Source of the DNA: Porticoccaceae bacterium
GTDB taxonomy: Bacteria > Pseudomonadota > Gammaproteobacteria > Pseudomonadales > Porticoccaceae
Assembly (NCBI GenBank): GCA_029242085.1
Contig: JAQWUP010000002.1
Location: 1 to 54,608, forward strand
Direction of reading: 5' to 3'
Length of the DNA stretch: 54,608 nt
The number at the start of each line of letters is the position of its first letter. Position 1 is the first letter of the stretch. Made by a program: the position numbers and the translations under genes. Below the pieces are notes generated by a model. That model worked only from the letters and a program-made list of their open reading frames with translations, was not told the DNA's origin and made no database searches. Positions 17,920-27,552 of the stretch are shown one piece after another.

Positions 17920-19794
17920 ATGCCCCTGGTAACAATGCAAGACGTTTTTTTAAGCTATGGCCAACCGCCGCTCATCGATCATCTGGATCTGGTTATTGAA
18001 CCCAATGAGCGCGTCTGTCTGATTGGCCGAAATGGCGCGGGCAAATCGACGCTGATGAAAATCATTACCGGCCAGATTACGCCGGACGAGGGATTAATCA
18101 AGCGCGCCAGCGGTGTAAAAGTGGCCCAGCTTGAGCAGTCTGTTCCACAGGAAACCAGCGGTAGCGTGTTTGATGTAGTCGCACAGGGTATGGGTGCCGA
18201 GGGCGCGTTGGTAAAAACATTCCACCACCTTATTCAGCAGCTCAATACAGATCCCAGCCCCAAGGTAATGAACGCCTATGAAGACTGTCAGGCTGAACTT
18301 GATCGAGTTAATGGCTGGGATATTAACCAGCGGGTCGAGTCGATTATTACCAAGATGGAGCTCGACCCAGATGTTGATATCTCCAGCCTCTCTGGCGGCT
18401 ATAAGCGCCGGGTACTGTTGGCTCGAGCACTGGTCTGCGACCCAGACCTGCTGCTTCTCGACGAGCCTACCAACCATTTGGATATCGAAGCTATTCAATG
18501 GGTTGAGCAGTTTCTGTTGAAGTGGGAAGGTTCATTATTATTTATCAGTCACGATCGGCGCTTTATGGATAATCTGGCCAACCGATTTATTGAGATTGAT
18601 CGCGGCAAGTTACAAGACTACAACTGTGACTACAGTACCTATCTGGTGCGTAAAGAAGAAAATCTAGAAATTGAAGACCGTCAAAATGCACTCTTCGACA
18701 AGCGCCTCTCGCAGGAAGAAGTGTGGATTAGACAGGGTATTAAGGCGCGACGCACTCGCAATGAAGGGCGTGTACGAGCCCTCGAGTCTATGCGCAGAGA
18801 GCGTGCTGACCGCCGCAATCAGCTGGGCACTGCACGCATGGATATTCAGCAGGCAGAAAAATCTGGCAAAATTGTTGCCGAGGCGACCAATGTCAGCTTT
18901 GCCTTTGACGATGGTAAAGCGGTGGTAAAAAACTTCTCTACCCTGATACAGCGCGGCGACAAAGTCGGCTTTATTGGCCGCAACGGTGTGGGCAAAACCA
19001 CGCTAATCAAATTACTGCTCGGTGAACTAACACCGCAGCAGGGCAGTATTAAGACTGGCACCAACCTTAATATTGCTTATTTTGATCAGTACCGGTCAGC
19101 TCTGGATGAAGAGAAAACCGTACAGGACAATGTCTCTGGCGGTCGTGATATGCTCGAAATCGGCGGTAAGTCTCGCCATGTGATCAGTTACCTGCAGGAC
19201 TTTCTGTTTGCGCCAGAGCGATGCCGACAGCCGGTAAAGGCGCTATCTGGAGGTGAGCGAAATCGCCTGCTTTTAGCCAAATTATTTACTCAGCCGTCGA
19301 ATATTCTGGTGCTCGATGAACCGACCAATGATCTCGATATCGATACTTTGGATCTACTCGAAGAACTGCTCATAGATTATAAGGGCACAGTAATTCTGGT
19401 GAGTCACGATCGCGCCTTTCTAAACAATGTGGTCACCAGCACATTGGTATTTGATGGATCTGGCACCATTGAACAGTATATTGGCGGATACGACGACTGG
19501 TTGCGTCAACGCAAGACCGAGCAGGCGGTTAAAGTTGCCACACCCAAGGCACAAACTAAAAGTACCACTGCCAGCAAAAAGTTAAGCTACAAAGATCAGC
19601 GCGAGCTCGACGGCTTGCCGGCACAGATAGAACAGCTGGAAACTCAGATCAGTGCGACCTCTGAGTTAATCAGCCAACCCGGCTTCTATCAAAGCGACAG
19701 ATCGACTACCGAAGCTATCGAAAACCAGCTGGCCAGTGCACAGAAACAACTTGCCGAGTCCTATGCACGCTGGGAGCTATTGGAAAATCAATAG
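17920..19794 (+). CDS. uup: ABC-F ATPase Uup
   Basis: The 624-residue soluble protein has two ABC domains without membrane parts: Walker A GRNGAGKST and GRNGVGKTT, signatures LSGGYKRR and LSGGERNR, and LLLDEPTNHLD / LVLDEPTNDLD. The ABC-F linker carries 'EEVWIRQGIKARRTRNEGRV'. A C-terminal coiled coil (about 560-620, 'KKLSYKDQRELDGLPAQIEQLE') is the nucleic-acid-binding arm of Uup. The family acts on ribosomes and affects transposon excision. Length is close to E. coli Uup (635). The start abuts the exporter stop, indicating translational coupling. Confidence 0.95.
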   Translation: MPLVTMQDVFLSYGQPPLIDHLDLVIEPNERVCLIGRNGAGKSTLMKIITGQITPDEGLIKRASGVKVAQLEQSVPQETSGSVFDVVAQGMGAEGALVKTFHHLIQQLNTDPSPKVMNAYEDCQAELDRVNGWDINQRVESIITKMELDPDVDISSLSGGYKRRVLLARALVCDPDLLLLDEPTNHLDIEAIQWVEQFLLKWEGSLLFISHDRRFMDNLANRFIEIDRGKLQDYNCDYSTYLVRKEENLEIEDRQNALFDKRLSQEEVWIRQGIKARRTRNEGRVRALESMRRERADRRNQLGTARMDIQQAEKSGKIVAEATNVSFAFDDGKAVVKNFSTLIQRGDKVGFIGRNGVGKTTLIKLLLGELTPQQGSIKTGTNLNIAYFDQYRSALDEEKTVQDNVSGGRDMLEIGGKSRHVISYLQDFLFAPERCRQPVKALSGGERNRLLLAKLFTQPSNILVLDEPTNDLDIDTLDLLEELLIDYKGTVILVSHDRAFLNNVVTSTLVFDGSGTIEQYIGGYDDWLRQRKTEQAVKVATPKAQTKSTTASKKLSYKDQRELDGLPAQIEQLETQISATSELISQPGFYQSDRSTTEAIENQLASAQKQLAESYARWELLENQ

Positions 19795-19852
19795 CACCAG
19801 AGGCCAGTTGTCTTTAGAATCATCAACTTACAATCAGGATCTTAGATAACCC

Positions 19853-21397
19853 ATGACCGATCAACGCAAACCTTTAGTACTGCTTATTCTTGATGGCTTC
19901 GGCTACAGCGACGACAACAAATATAATGCCGTTGCCAAAGCCGATGCACCCACATGGGGAAAACTCTGGACCAATAATCCGAAAACGCTGATTCACACCT
20001 CTGGTCTTGAAGTCGGTCTCCCCGCCGGGCAAATGGGCAACTCAGAAGTTGGCCATATGACATTGGGTGCTGGGCGCGTGGTTTACCAAAACTTTACCCG
20101 TATCAATAAAGCGATTGCCGAAGGTGACTTCTTCACCAACCCGGTGTTCTGTGACGCCATCGACAAAGCCGTGGCCAACGGTAAGGCCGTGCATATTATG
20201 GGGCTGCTATCGCCCGGTGGCGTACACAGTCACGAAGATCATATCAATGCCATGCTCGAGCTGGCGGCTGGGCGCGGTGCCAGCAAGGTCTATCTGCACG
20301 CTTCACTGGACGGCCGCGACTGCCCGCCGCGCAGTGCAATGCCATCACTGCAAAAAACTCAGGCGCTGTGTGAAAAACTTGGTGTCGCTAAAATTGCGTC
20401 TCTGATCGGTCGCTTTTACTCCATGGACCGTGACAATCGCTGGGACCGTGTCGAGCAGGCCTATCGACTAATGACTGAGGGTGAGGCACCTTTTACTGCG
20501 ACTGATCCTATGAGCGCACTGGAGGCCGCATATGCCCGCGACGAGAATGATGAATTTGTCGCCGCCACTAGCATCGTTGGCGAGGGGGAAACCGCTGTCA
20601 AAATCGAAGAGGGTGATGCCGTTATCTCCATGAATTTCAGACCGGACCGCGCTCGCGAGATCACCCATGCACTGGTCGATGAACATTTCGATGGTTTCGA
20701 GCGCCATGTGGTCGCTAAATTATCGACCTTTGTTATGACCACAGAATACGAAGCCAATATTGATGTGCCCTGTGCCTATCCGCCAGAAAACCTGGTCAAT
20801 TCACTGGGCGAATACCTGGCCGCGCAAAACAAACAACAGCTGCGTATTGCCGAAACTGAAAAATATGCCCATGTCACTTTTTTCTTTAGTGGTGGCCGCG
20901 AGTCTCTCTACAGCGGGGAAGAGCGCATATTAATTCCGTCTCCCGATGTTGCGACCTACGATGCAAAACCAGAAATGAGTGCGCCAGAGGTTACCGAAAA
21001 ATTAATCGAAGCCATTGGTTCAGGTAAATTTGATAGCATCATCTGCAACTATGCCAACTGCGATCAGGTCGGCCATACCGGCAATTTCGAAGCCTCAATA
21101 AAAGCGGTTGAAGCGGTGGACGACAGTCTCCGTCAAATACTCGACGCATTGGAAAAAGTCGGTGGCGAAATGTTGATTACCGCCGATCATGGCAATGTAG
21201 AAAAGATGTTTGATGAGGCTAACGACCAGCCGCATACTCAGCACACCACATTGCCGGTACCTCTGGTTTATGCGGGTCCAAGACATCTCTCGCTGCAGCA
21301 AAGTGGCGGCTCACTCGCTGATATTGCCCCCACCATGCTCGACCTGATGGGTCTGGCGCAGCCAGCCGAAATGACTGGTCAATCGCTAGTTTCATAA
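19853..21397 (+). CDS. gpmI: 2,3-bisphosphoglycerate-independent phosphoglycerate mutase
   Basis: The 514-residue alkaline-phosphatase-fold enzyme interconverts 3- and 2-phosphoglycerate using two manganese ions. The nucleophile region '[17 protein letters not shown]', '[14 protein letters not shown]', '[13 protein letters not shown]', '[14 protein letters not shown]' and 'ITADHGN' are all present. Length matches E. coli GpmI (514). The gpmI-envC-ctpA order is conserved in gammaproteobacteria; the stop overlaps the envC start by one base (TAATG). Confidence 0.97.
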   Translation: MTDQRKPLVLLILDGFGYSDDNKYNAVAKADAPTWGKLWTNNPKTLIHTSGLEVGLPAGQMGNSEVGHMTLGAGRVVYQNFTRINKAIAEGDFFTNPVFCDAIDKAVANGKAVHIMGLLSPGGVHSHEDHINAMLELAAGRGASKVYLHASLDGRDCPPRSAMPSLQKTQALCEKLGVAKIASLIGRFYSMDRDNRWDRVEQAYRLMTEGEAPFTATDPMSALEAAYARDENDEFVAATSIVGEGETAVKIEEGDAVISMNFRPDRAREITHALVDEHFDGFERHVVAKLSTFVMTTEYEANIDVPCAYPPENLVNSLGEYLAAQNKQQLRIAETEKYAHVTFFFSGGRESLYSGEERILIPSPDVATYDAKPEMSAPEVTEKLIEAIGSGKFDSIICNYANCDQVGHTGNFEASIKAVEAVDDSLRQILDALEKVGGEMLITADHGNVEKMFDEANDQPHTQHTTLPVPLVYAGPRHLSLQQSGGSLADIAPTMLDLMGLAQPAEMTGQSLVS

Positions 21398-22539
21398 TGA
21401 AAAGCCAAGGGATAGCCTCTGTTTTAGCCACAGCTATGATGCTATCCCTTAGCAGCCTCAGCGTTGCAGATGATAAACAGCAGGCGCGCCTTGACGATCT
21501 CAAACGCTCGATTACCAGCCTTGAAAAAAAACTCATTGCTAGCGACAAGGAGAAAGACAGCCTACAGAGCGAACTCAAAAAAGTCGAAATTGAAGCCAGT
21601 CAAATCAATCGTAATCTACGTCAACTGCGCAAAAAGATTACTGGGGTTGAGAATAAATTAACTGGCCTCAGCCAGCAGGAGACCGAATTACAAAATGACA
21701 TAGCGTTGCAAAGCGGCGCCATTGTCGATCAGATCTCCGCTGCCTATAAACTCGGCAATCAAGAGCCAATCAAATTATTGCTCAACCAAGAGGACCCACA
21801 GAAGATTGCCAGAGTATTTAAATACTACGGTTATTTCCTGCAGGCGCGTACTGAAAAAATTCAGCGCTATATGGCAGATGTGAATAAGTTATCCGAGGTG
21901 ATCGAGGATATTAATCGCCAGAAATTAGAACTGACCAAGTCACGTGCAGCGCTGGAAACTGGGCAGGAAAAATTGCGCGGCCGGGTTGCAAAACGCTCTG
22001 GTACCCTCAGTGCATTGCAGGCATCACTGCGCACCGATAAAAAGAAACTTGGCAGTTTGCAAAAAGAGCGCGGCAAGCTTGAAGAAATACTGAGTGCGGT
22101 AGAGGAGGCAGTTACAGATATGAAACTGCCGAAAAACTATCAGCCTTTTGTCTCGCGCAAAGGCAAACTCAAGTGGCCACTAAAAGGGAGAGTCGCGCAT
22201 AGCTATGGCAGCCCGCGCAGTGGCGAATTGCGCTGGGAGGGCTGGTTAATCAGTGCCAAGGCAGGTGCCGCGGTCAATGCCGTGCACAATGGTCGGGTAG
22301 TATTTTCGAACTATCTGCGCGGCTTTGGTCTATTAATAATTCTCGACCATGGCGATGGTTATATGACGCTGTATGCACATAATCAGGAGCTTCTAAAAGA
22401 TACTGGTGACTGGGTGCAAAGCAGCGAGACCTTAGCGCGCGCTGGCGATACCGGCGGTCTCTCAAAGCCAGCACTGTATTTTGAAATTCGCAAACAGGGT
22501 AAGCCGGCGGATCCAAAATCCTGGCTGGGTAAACGCTAG
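21397..22539 (+). CDS. envC: Murein hydrolase activator EnvC
   Basis: The 380-residue periplasmic protein has an N-terminal signal peptide ('ATAMMLSLSSLSVAD'), long coiled coils (about 25-245) and a C-terminal LytM/M23 domain (about 268-378). The metal-binding residues of active M23 enzymes are missing: the usual HxG-D region reads 'RWEGWLIS', and the HLHFE motif reads 'ALYFEIR'. This is the known degenerate state of EnvC, which activates AmiA/AmiB amidases at the division site via FtsEX. It overlaps gpmI by one base and precedes ctpA. Confidence 0.95.
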   Translation: MKSQGIASVLATAMMLSLSSLSVADDKQQARLDDLKRSITSLEKKLIASDKEKDSLQSELKKVEIEASQINRNLRQLRKKITGVENKLTGLSQQETELQNDIALQSGAIVDQISAAYKLGNQEPIKLLLNQEDPQKIARVFKYYGYFLQARTEKIQRYMADVNKLSEVIEDINRQKLELTKSRAALETGQEKLRGRVAKRSGTLSALQASLRTDKKKLGSLQKERGKLEEILSAVEEAVTDMKLPKNYQPFVSRKGKLKWPLKGRVAHSYGSPRSGELRWEGWLISAKAGAAVNAVHNGRVVFSNYLRGFGLLIILDHGDGYMTLYAHNQELLKDTGDWVQSSETLARAGDTGGLSKPALYFEIRKQGKPADPKSWLGKR

Positions 22540-22638
22540 AGAATCACCGCTGTAATCGTTTGCATCTGCGTGCAACCAAGCTGACTTTTTACACTCCAAG
22601 TAGAGTCTGAAGATTGGGCAATAATAAGGAACCTATTT

Positions 22639-23940
22639 ATGTCAAGAATGTTACTCGCTTCATGGCTGTCCCTCACCTGCGCTATTTTTCCATTGTTATC
22701 AGTCGCTGATGAAGCTGCCACTGACATTGCAGCTGAATCATCTTCCATAGAATCTCGTTTACCACTGCGTGAATTGCGTCTGTTTACCCAGGTATTCGAG
22801 CAGATTCGCCTCGGCTATGTCGAGGAAGTTACTGATGCTGAGTTATTGAATAATGCGATTGCCGGGCTGTTGTTAGAGCTGGATCCGCATTCCGTCTATC
22901 TCAATACAGAGCGCTATAGCGACCTGCAAGAAAATTCCACCGGCGAGTATGGTGGCCTTGGGCTCGAGTTGGGTGGAGAGAGTGGTTTAATTAAAGTCAT
23001 CTCACCGATCGATGACACGCCCGCTGCCAAGGCGGGTATAGAAGCCGGTGATCTAATCGTTGAAATGAATGATGCTCCAGTACGCGGCATGGGCGTACAG
23101 AAAGCCATTGATAAGCTGCGTGGAGAGAAGGGCACCAGTATCAAGTTAACCGTCTATCGCGAAGGTCAGGATGGCCCCTTAGAGTTTGAGGTGGTGCGCG
23201 ATACCATTCAGATAAGTTCGGTGCGCAGCCGCCTTCTGGAACCCGGTTATGGCTATGTGCGCGTGTCACAGTTTCAGCGCAGTTCCGGATCGGATTTTAT
23301 CGACAATATAGAAACTCTTAAAGCCGATAATAAGAAAATGCTCAAGGGCGTTGTTCTCGATCTGCGCAATAATCCAGGTGGTCTGGTGCCTGCATCTGTC
23401 GAGATGGCCGGCGCGCTGATCGATGGCGGCACTGTCGTCTACACTGAGGGTCGTCTGCCCAGTGCCAACCAGAGTTTTGAAGCACAGGCGGGAGATATTC
23501 TCGATGGCGTGCCAGTGGTGGTATTAATTAATGGTGGCAGCGCCTCGGCCTCTGAAATTGTTGCTGGCGCATTGCAGGACCGCGAGCGCGCCGCTGTTAT
23601 TGGCACCCAGAGTTTTGGCAAAGGCTCTGTACAAACGGTGATCCCGCTTGGCGATGGCCGTGCCGTAAAGCTGACTACGGCCCGTTACTTCACCCCCAAT
23701 GGGCGCTCAATCCAGGCCGAAGGGATTGTTCCGGACATGGTGGTGGAGCGAGCGGAGATACGCCCCTATAAGATCCGTGAGAGAACGCGAGAGGCTGACC
23801 TCGAAGGACATTTAGAGACTGCACAAAGTAATGACTCAGCGGACTCCAAGAACGCGACTATTGAAGACCTCAGCGGTGACAACCAACTTTATGAAGCCGT
23901 AAATTTATTAAAAGGCTTTCACCTACTGGGAAGTAAATAA
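22639..23940 (+). CDS. ctpA: C-terminal processing peptidase (S41) CtpA
   Basis: The 433-residue periplasmic protease has a signal peptide (about 1-23), a PDZ domain (about 100-185, with 'YGGLGLELGGE') and an S41 catalytic domain. The Ser/Lys dyad is Ser303 (SASASE motif) and Lys328 ('SFGKGSVQ'), with the family's 25-residue spacing. CtpA enzymes cut cell-wall hydrolases and lipoproteins near the C terminus. The ATG has AAGGAA seven bases upstream. A 99-base gap separates it from envC; both probably share the gpmI operon. Confidence 0.95.
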   Translation: MSRMLLASWLSLTCAIFPLLSVADEAATDIAAESSSIESRLPLRELRLFTQVFEQIRLGYVEEVTDAELLNNAIAGLLLELDPHSVYLNTERYSDLQENSTGEYGGLGLELGGESGLIKVISPIDDTPAAKAGIEAGDLIVEMNDAPVRGMGVQKAIDKLRGEKGTSIKLTVYREGQDGPLEFEVVRDTIQISSVRSRLLEPGYGYVRVSQFQRSSGSDFIDNIETLKADNKKMLKGVVLDLRNNPGGLVPASVEMAGALIDGGTVVYTEGRLPSANQSFEAQAGDILDGVPVVVLINGGSASASEIVAGALQDRERAAVIGTQSFGKGSVQTVIPLGDGRAVKLTTARYFTPNGRSIQAEGIVPDMVVERAEIRPYKIRERTREADLEGHLETAQSNDSADSKNATIEDLSGDNQLYEAVNLLKGFHLLGSK

Positions 23941-23956
23941 CGTTACCTGATCGAAA

Positions 23957-23996
23957 TATCCTGTTCACAACTGCCGGGGCAATTGTGAACAGGATA
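23957..23996. terminator. Long perfect hairpin between convergent genes
   Basis: TATCCTGTTCACAA (23957-23970) and TTGTGAACAGGATA (23983-23996) are exact reverse complements, a 14-bp stem. The 12-base loop has its own TGCC/GGCA pairing. It starts 17 bases after the ctpA stop and ends 4 bases before the end of the convergent GlsB-like gene. There is no strong T run. A bidirectional terminator is likely. Confidence 0.65.
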
Positions 23997-24000
23997 GGTC

Positions 24001-24249
24001 TTAGCTTTTCACTTTGTTATAAATAAACAGCAGTACCAGCGCGCCAACAACAGCGGTGATCAAACTGCCAATGCTAAACTCACCGGTGCTGCCAAGGCCG
24101 ACAAATGAACCGAGCCAACCGCCCACAAAGGCACCAGCGATACCCAACAATGCGGTAACCACCAACCCGCCGCCATCTTTACCCGGCATAATGTATTTAG
24201 CCAGTACGCCTGCCAGTAAACCCAATAATATCCATGATAAAAATCCCAT
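24001..24249 (-). CDS. GlsB/YeaQ/YmgE-family stress membrane protein
   Basis: The 82-residue protein is almost wholly hydrophobic, with three predicted membrane segments and Gly-rich helices ('LLGLLAGVLAKYIMPGKDGGG', 'LLGIAGAFVGGWLGSFVG', 'AVVGALVLLFIYNKV'). This is the transglycosylase-associated/GlsB family, linked to general stress responses; no enzymatic activity is established. Its start lies 11 bases after the mscS stop, so the two are probably cotranscribed, which fits an envelope or osmotic stress role. Confidence 0.92.
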   Translation of the reverse strand: MGFLSWILLGLLAGVLAKYIMPGKDGGGLVVTALLGIAGAFVGGWLGSFVGLGSTGEFSIGSLITAVVGALVLLFIYNKVKS

Positions 24250-24260
24250 AGCAATTTCTC

Positions 24261-25094
24261 CTATTTGGTTAATTCTCCAGCTGTATTTTCTACATTGTGT
24301 AGATATAAATCTCTCTGCGGAAACGGGATTGAAATGCCAGCATTGTCCAAGGCCTTTTTTGCCGCTTCGGTAATTTCAAAATAGGCAGCCCAGTAATCTG
24401 CACTCTTTACCCAGGGCCGACAAACCATATTGACACTGCTATCAGCCAGTTCCACCACTGCAATAGTTGGTGCAGGATCACTGAGTACCTGAGCGTTATC
24501 GGCAACTACCTTTTCAAGCACCGCTTTGGCAGCATCTATATCATCGCCATAGCCCACGCCGAAAATAAGGTCGACACGGCGAGTGTCATTGGCCGAATAG
24601 TTGGTGATATTGCGACTGATAACACCACCGTTTGGCACAATTATTTTTTTATTGTCGGGTGAATTTAATTCTGTAGTGAAAATCTGAATACTCTGGACCA
24701 CCCCTGAGACGCCGGCTATTTCGATAAAATCCCCCACCCTAAATGGACGAAAGATCAGTATCAGTACTCCGGCGGCAAAATTTGCCAGTGATCCCTGTAG
24801 AGCCAGGCCCACAGCAAGACCTGCAGCACCGACAATGGCTACAAAAGATGCGGTCTGAATGCCCAGTTGACCCAGTGCGGTGATACTGACAAATATCAAT
24901 AGTGCCCAGTAGACCAGACTGCCAACAAAGTTGCGGATAGCCGGGTCGACATTATTTTTACTCATTGTCTTTTCGATGATTCCGGCTATTTTTTTCACTA
25001 GCCATTTACCAATCACAAAGATCACTAGCGCCATTAATATTTTGACGCCGTAGAGCAGTGCCAGCTCCTGTATTAATTCTAAATTCTCACCCAT
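24261..25094 (-). CDS. mscS: Small-conductance mechanosensitive channel (MscS family)
   Basis: The 277-residue protein has three N-terminal membrane segments and the MscS beta/C-terminal domains. The pore helix 'GLAVGLALQGSLANFAAGVLI' has the usual Gly/Ala packing, followed by 'FRPFRVGDFIEIAGVSGVV' and 'IIVPNGGVISRNITNYS'. Length is near E. coli MscS (286). It releases solutes on hypo-osmotic shock. The ATG has AAGGA seven bases upstream. It precedes the GlsB-like gene; the parC terminator lies between it and parC, so it is a separate unit. Confidence 0.95.
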   Translation of the reverse strand: MGENLELIQELALLYGVKILMALVIFVIGKWLVKKIAGIIEKTMSKNNVDPAIRNFVGSLVYWALLIFVSITALGQLGIQTASFVAIVGAAGLAVGLALQGSLANFAAGVLILIFRPFRVGDFIEIAGVSGVVQSIQIFTTELNSPDNKKIIVPNGGVISRNITNYSANDTRRVDLIFGVGYGDDIDAAKAVLEKVVADNAQVLSDPAPTIAVVELADSSVNMVCRPWVKSADYWAAYFEITEAAKKALDNAGISIPFPQRDLYLHNVENTAGELTK

Positions 25095-25213
25095 GGTTAA
25101 TTCCTTTTATAATGCTCAAATGGTATCTGATGTCATATTGCAGAAAACAGGTATTCTCGTTAAGCGTAGTCCAACAATGGAGGTTTTTCTAAGCGGAAAA
25201 CCGATAGATAAAA

Positions 25214-25243
25214 AAAAGGGCCCAGTAAAAACTGAGCCCTTTT
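25214..25243 (-). terminator. Rho-independent terminator after parC
   Basis: On the minus strand the hairpin AAAGGGCTCAGT-TTTT-ACTGGGCCCTTT (one G-U pair) is followed by a run of Ts. It lies about 33 bases after the parC stop and should end the parE-parC transcript. Confidence 0.85.
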
Positions 25244-25275
25244 GCATACAGCAGGTTTATAATAAAATTTTTCTA

Positions 25276-27528
25276 TCAACTGCCCTGCACATCCAATCTG
25301 TCTACTTTCTGAAAACCTCTGGGTAACTTGTGGCCGCGCCGGCCGCGCTCGCCACGATAATGTTCGAGATCTGCAGCCTTCATGACCAGATAGCGTTTTC
25401 CGGAGTGCACAACAAGGGATTCGCCGGCAGGAATAACAGCATAGTCAATCACAAATTCTTCACGGCTCTGCAAGCGTGACCCGGGTATATTAAGAATTTT
25501 ATTACCCTTACCCCGCGCCAATTCTGGCAGGTCGGCGATGGGAAATACCAGCATTCGCCCCTCATTGCTTACGGCCGCAATTAGAGAGCCGGCATCATTG
25601 ACCATTTTCGGGCTCAGTATCCTGCCACCCTTGGGAATAGAGACCACCGCCTTACCGGCCTTATTCTTGGTGAACAGATCGCCAATCTTACCGACAAAAC
25701 CATAGCCCGCATCAGTACCCAAAAGCACCTTCTGGTCATCTGCACCCATCAACACATCGGTAAACAGCGCCCCAGAGGTTATATTGAGACGACCAGTCGC
25801 CGGCTCACCCTGACCCCGAGCCGATGGCAGAGTATGACCGGCCAACGCGTAAAAACGCCCACCGCTATCCTGTAAGAATAGATTCTGATTACTGCGGCCA
25901 CGGGCTGCAGAGAGGAACTTATCACCGGATTTATAATTCAGCGTTGTCGGATCAATCTCATGGCCCTTGGCCGCACGCAACCACCCTTTATCGGACAGCA
26001 CAGCCGTAATTGGCTCAGCCGTCAGCAGATCTTTTTCATTAAAGGCCTGGGCTTCACCACGCTCATTCAATGGTGAACGGCGATCATCACCATATTCTTC
26101 AGCCGTAGCTTTAAGCTCTTTCTTAACCAGCGTCTTAAGTCGCGCATCAGAACCCAGTAGCAGCTCCAACTCAGCTTTTTCTTTCGCCAACTCGTCCTGC
26201 TCACTGCGAATCTTAAACTCTTCCAGTCGCGCCAACTGACGCAACTTTGTGTCGAGAATATATTCCGCCTGAGTATCCGAAAGACCAAAGCGAGCAATCA
26301 AAGCCGGCTTGGGTTCATCTTCGGTACGGATAATGTGAATCACTTCATCGATATTCAAAAACGCAACTAACAAACCATCCAACAGGTGCAGACGCTTTTC
26401 AACCTTCTGCAATCTGTAGTCGAGACGACGACGAGTAACATCGATACGGAAACTCAACCACTCTTTAAGAATCTGACGCAGATTCATCACCGAGGGACGG
26501 CCATCGATACCAATAATATTCATATTGATACGGTAGCTGCGCTCCAAGTCTGTAGTCGCAAACAGATGATCCATCAACGCTTCTATATCAACGCGATTAG
26601 AGCGCGGCGTAATCACCAGACGGGTTGGATTCTCATGGTCTGACTCATCGCGCAAGTCTTCAACCATAGGCAATTTTTTATTGCGCATCTGCGCGGCAAT
26701 CTGCTCCAAAACCTTCGAGCCAGATGCCTGAAACGGCAGGGCGGTAACAATAATATCGCCGTCTTCTTTGGTCCACAGAGCACGCATTTTCACCGAGCCG
26801 CGGCCGGTCTCGTAGGTATTTAAAATATCCGCCTGGCTGGTAATAATTTCCGCTTCTGTGGCGAAATCCGGCGCTTTAATAAACTCCATCAGCTCCGGGA
26901 TTGTCGCCTTGGGGCTATCTAGCAAATGTAGGCAAGCACTCACCACCTCATTGAGATTGTGGGGTGGAATATCGGTTGCCATACCCACAGCAATACCAGT
27001 GGTGCCGTTAAGCAGTACATTGGGTACACGGGCCGGCAGAATTTCTGGCTCTTCCATGGTGGCATCAAAGTTAGGGCGCCAATTGGCAGTGCCCTGACCC
27101 AGTTCCGAGAGCAGAACATCAGCGTATTTGGAAAGCTTGGATTCGGTGTAACGCATAGCGGCGAAGGATTTTGGATCATCTGCCGAACCCCAGTTACCCT
27201 GACCGTCGACCAGTGGATAGCGATAGGAGAATGGCTGCGCCATCAACACCATGGCCTCGTAGGCAGCACTATCACCATGAGGGTGGAACTTACCGATCAC
27301 ATCACCTACGGTTCGCGCAGACTTCTTGTATTTGGCGCTGGCTTTTAGACCCAGCTCACTCATGGCATAGACAATGCGTCGCTGCACCGGCTTGAGGCCA
27401 TCACCAATATGCGGCAGTGCGCGATCGAGAATGACATACATGGAGTAATCCAGATAGGCCTGCTCTGCATAGTCGCTGAGAGGTCTGCTCTCAACGCCCT
27501 GATCATTAAAGGTTACGATATCGTTCAT
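25276..27528 (-). CDS. parC: DNA topoisomerase IV subunit A
   Basis: The 750-residue protein is the DNA-cleaving subunit that decatenates chromosomes. The active-site tyrosine is Tyr127 ('[11 protein letters not shown]'). The quinolone-determining region reads [12 protein letters not shown], with Ser87 and Glu91 at the sites usually mutated in resistance, so the sensitive type. '[20 protein letters not shown]' and the C-terminal beta-pinwheel follow. The ATG at 27528 ('MNDIVTF') has AGGA upstream; a TTG six codons earlier (27546) is less likely. parE ends 24 bases upstream on the same strand. Confidence 0.97.
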   Translation of the reverse strand: MNDIVTFNDQGVESRPLSDYAEQAYLDYSMYVILDRALPHIGDGLKPVQRRIVYAMSELGLKASAKYKKSARTVGDVIGKFHPHGDSAAYEAMVLMAQPFSYRYPLVDGQGNWGSADDPKSFAAMRYTESKLSKYADVLLSELGQGTANWRPNFDATMEEPEILPARVPNVLLNGTTGIAVGMATDIPPHNLNEVVSACLHLLDSPKATIPELMEFIKAPDFATEAEIITSQADILNTYETGRGSVKMRALWTKEDGDIIVTALPFQASGSKVLEQIAAQMRNKKLPMVEDLRDESDHENPTRLVITPRSNRVDIEALMDHLFATTDLERSYRINMNIIGIDGRPSVMNLRQILKEWLSFRIDVTRRRLDYRLQKVEKRLHLLDGLLVAFLNIDEVIHIIRTEDEPKPALIARFGLSDTQAEYILDTKLRQLARLEEFKIRSEQDELAKEKAELELLLGSDARLKTLVKKELKATAEEYGDDRRSPLNERGEAQAFNEKDLLTAEPITAVLSDKGWLRAAKGHEIDPTTLNYKSGDKFLSAARGRSNQNLFLQDSGGRFYALAGHTLPSARGQGEPATGRLNITSGALFTDVLMGADDQKVLLGTDAGYGFVGKIGDLFTKNKAGKAVVSIPKGGRILSPKMVNDAGSLIAAVSNEGRMLVFPIADLPELARGKGNKILNIPGSRLQSREEFVIDYAVIPAGESLVVHSGKRYLVMKAADLEHYRGERGRRGHKLPRGFQKVDRLDVQGS

Positions 27529-27552
27529 CGTTTTTCCTGTGGTCAATACGGT

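Noticed and set aside
25093-25326. Small plus-strand frame between mscS and parC
   Set aside because: It crosses the parC terminator and the parC 3' end and has no family features.
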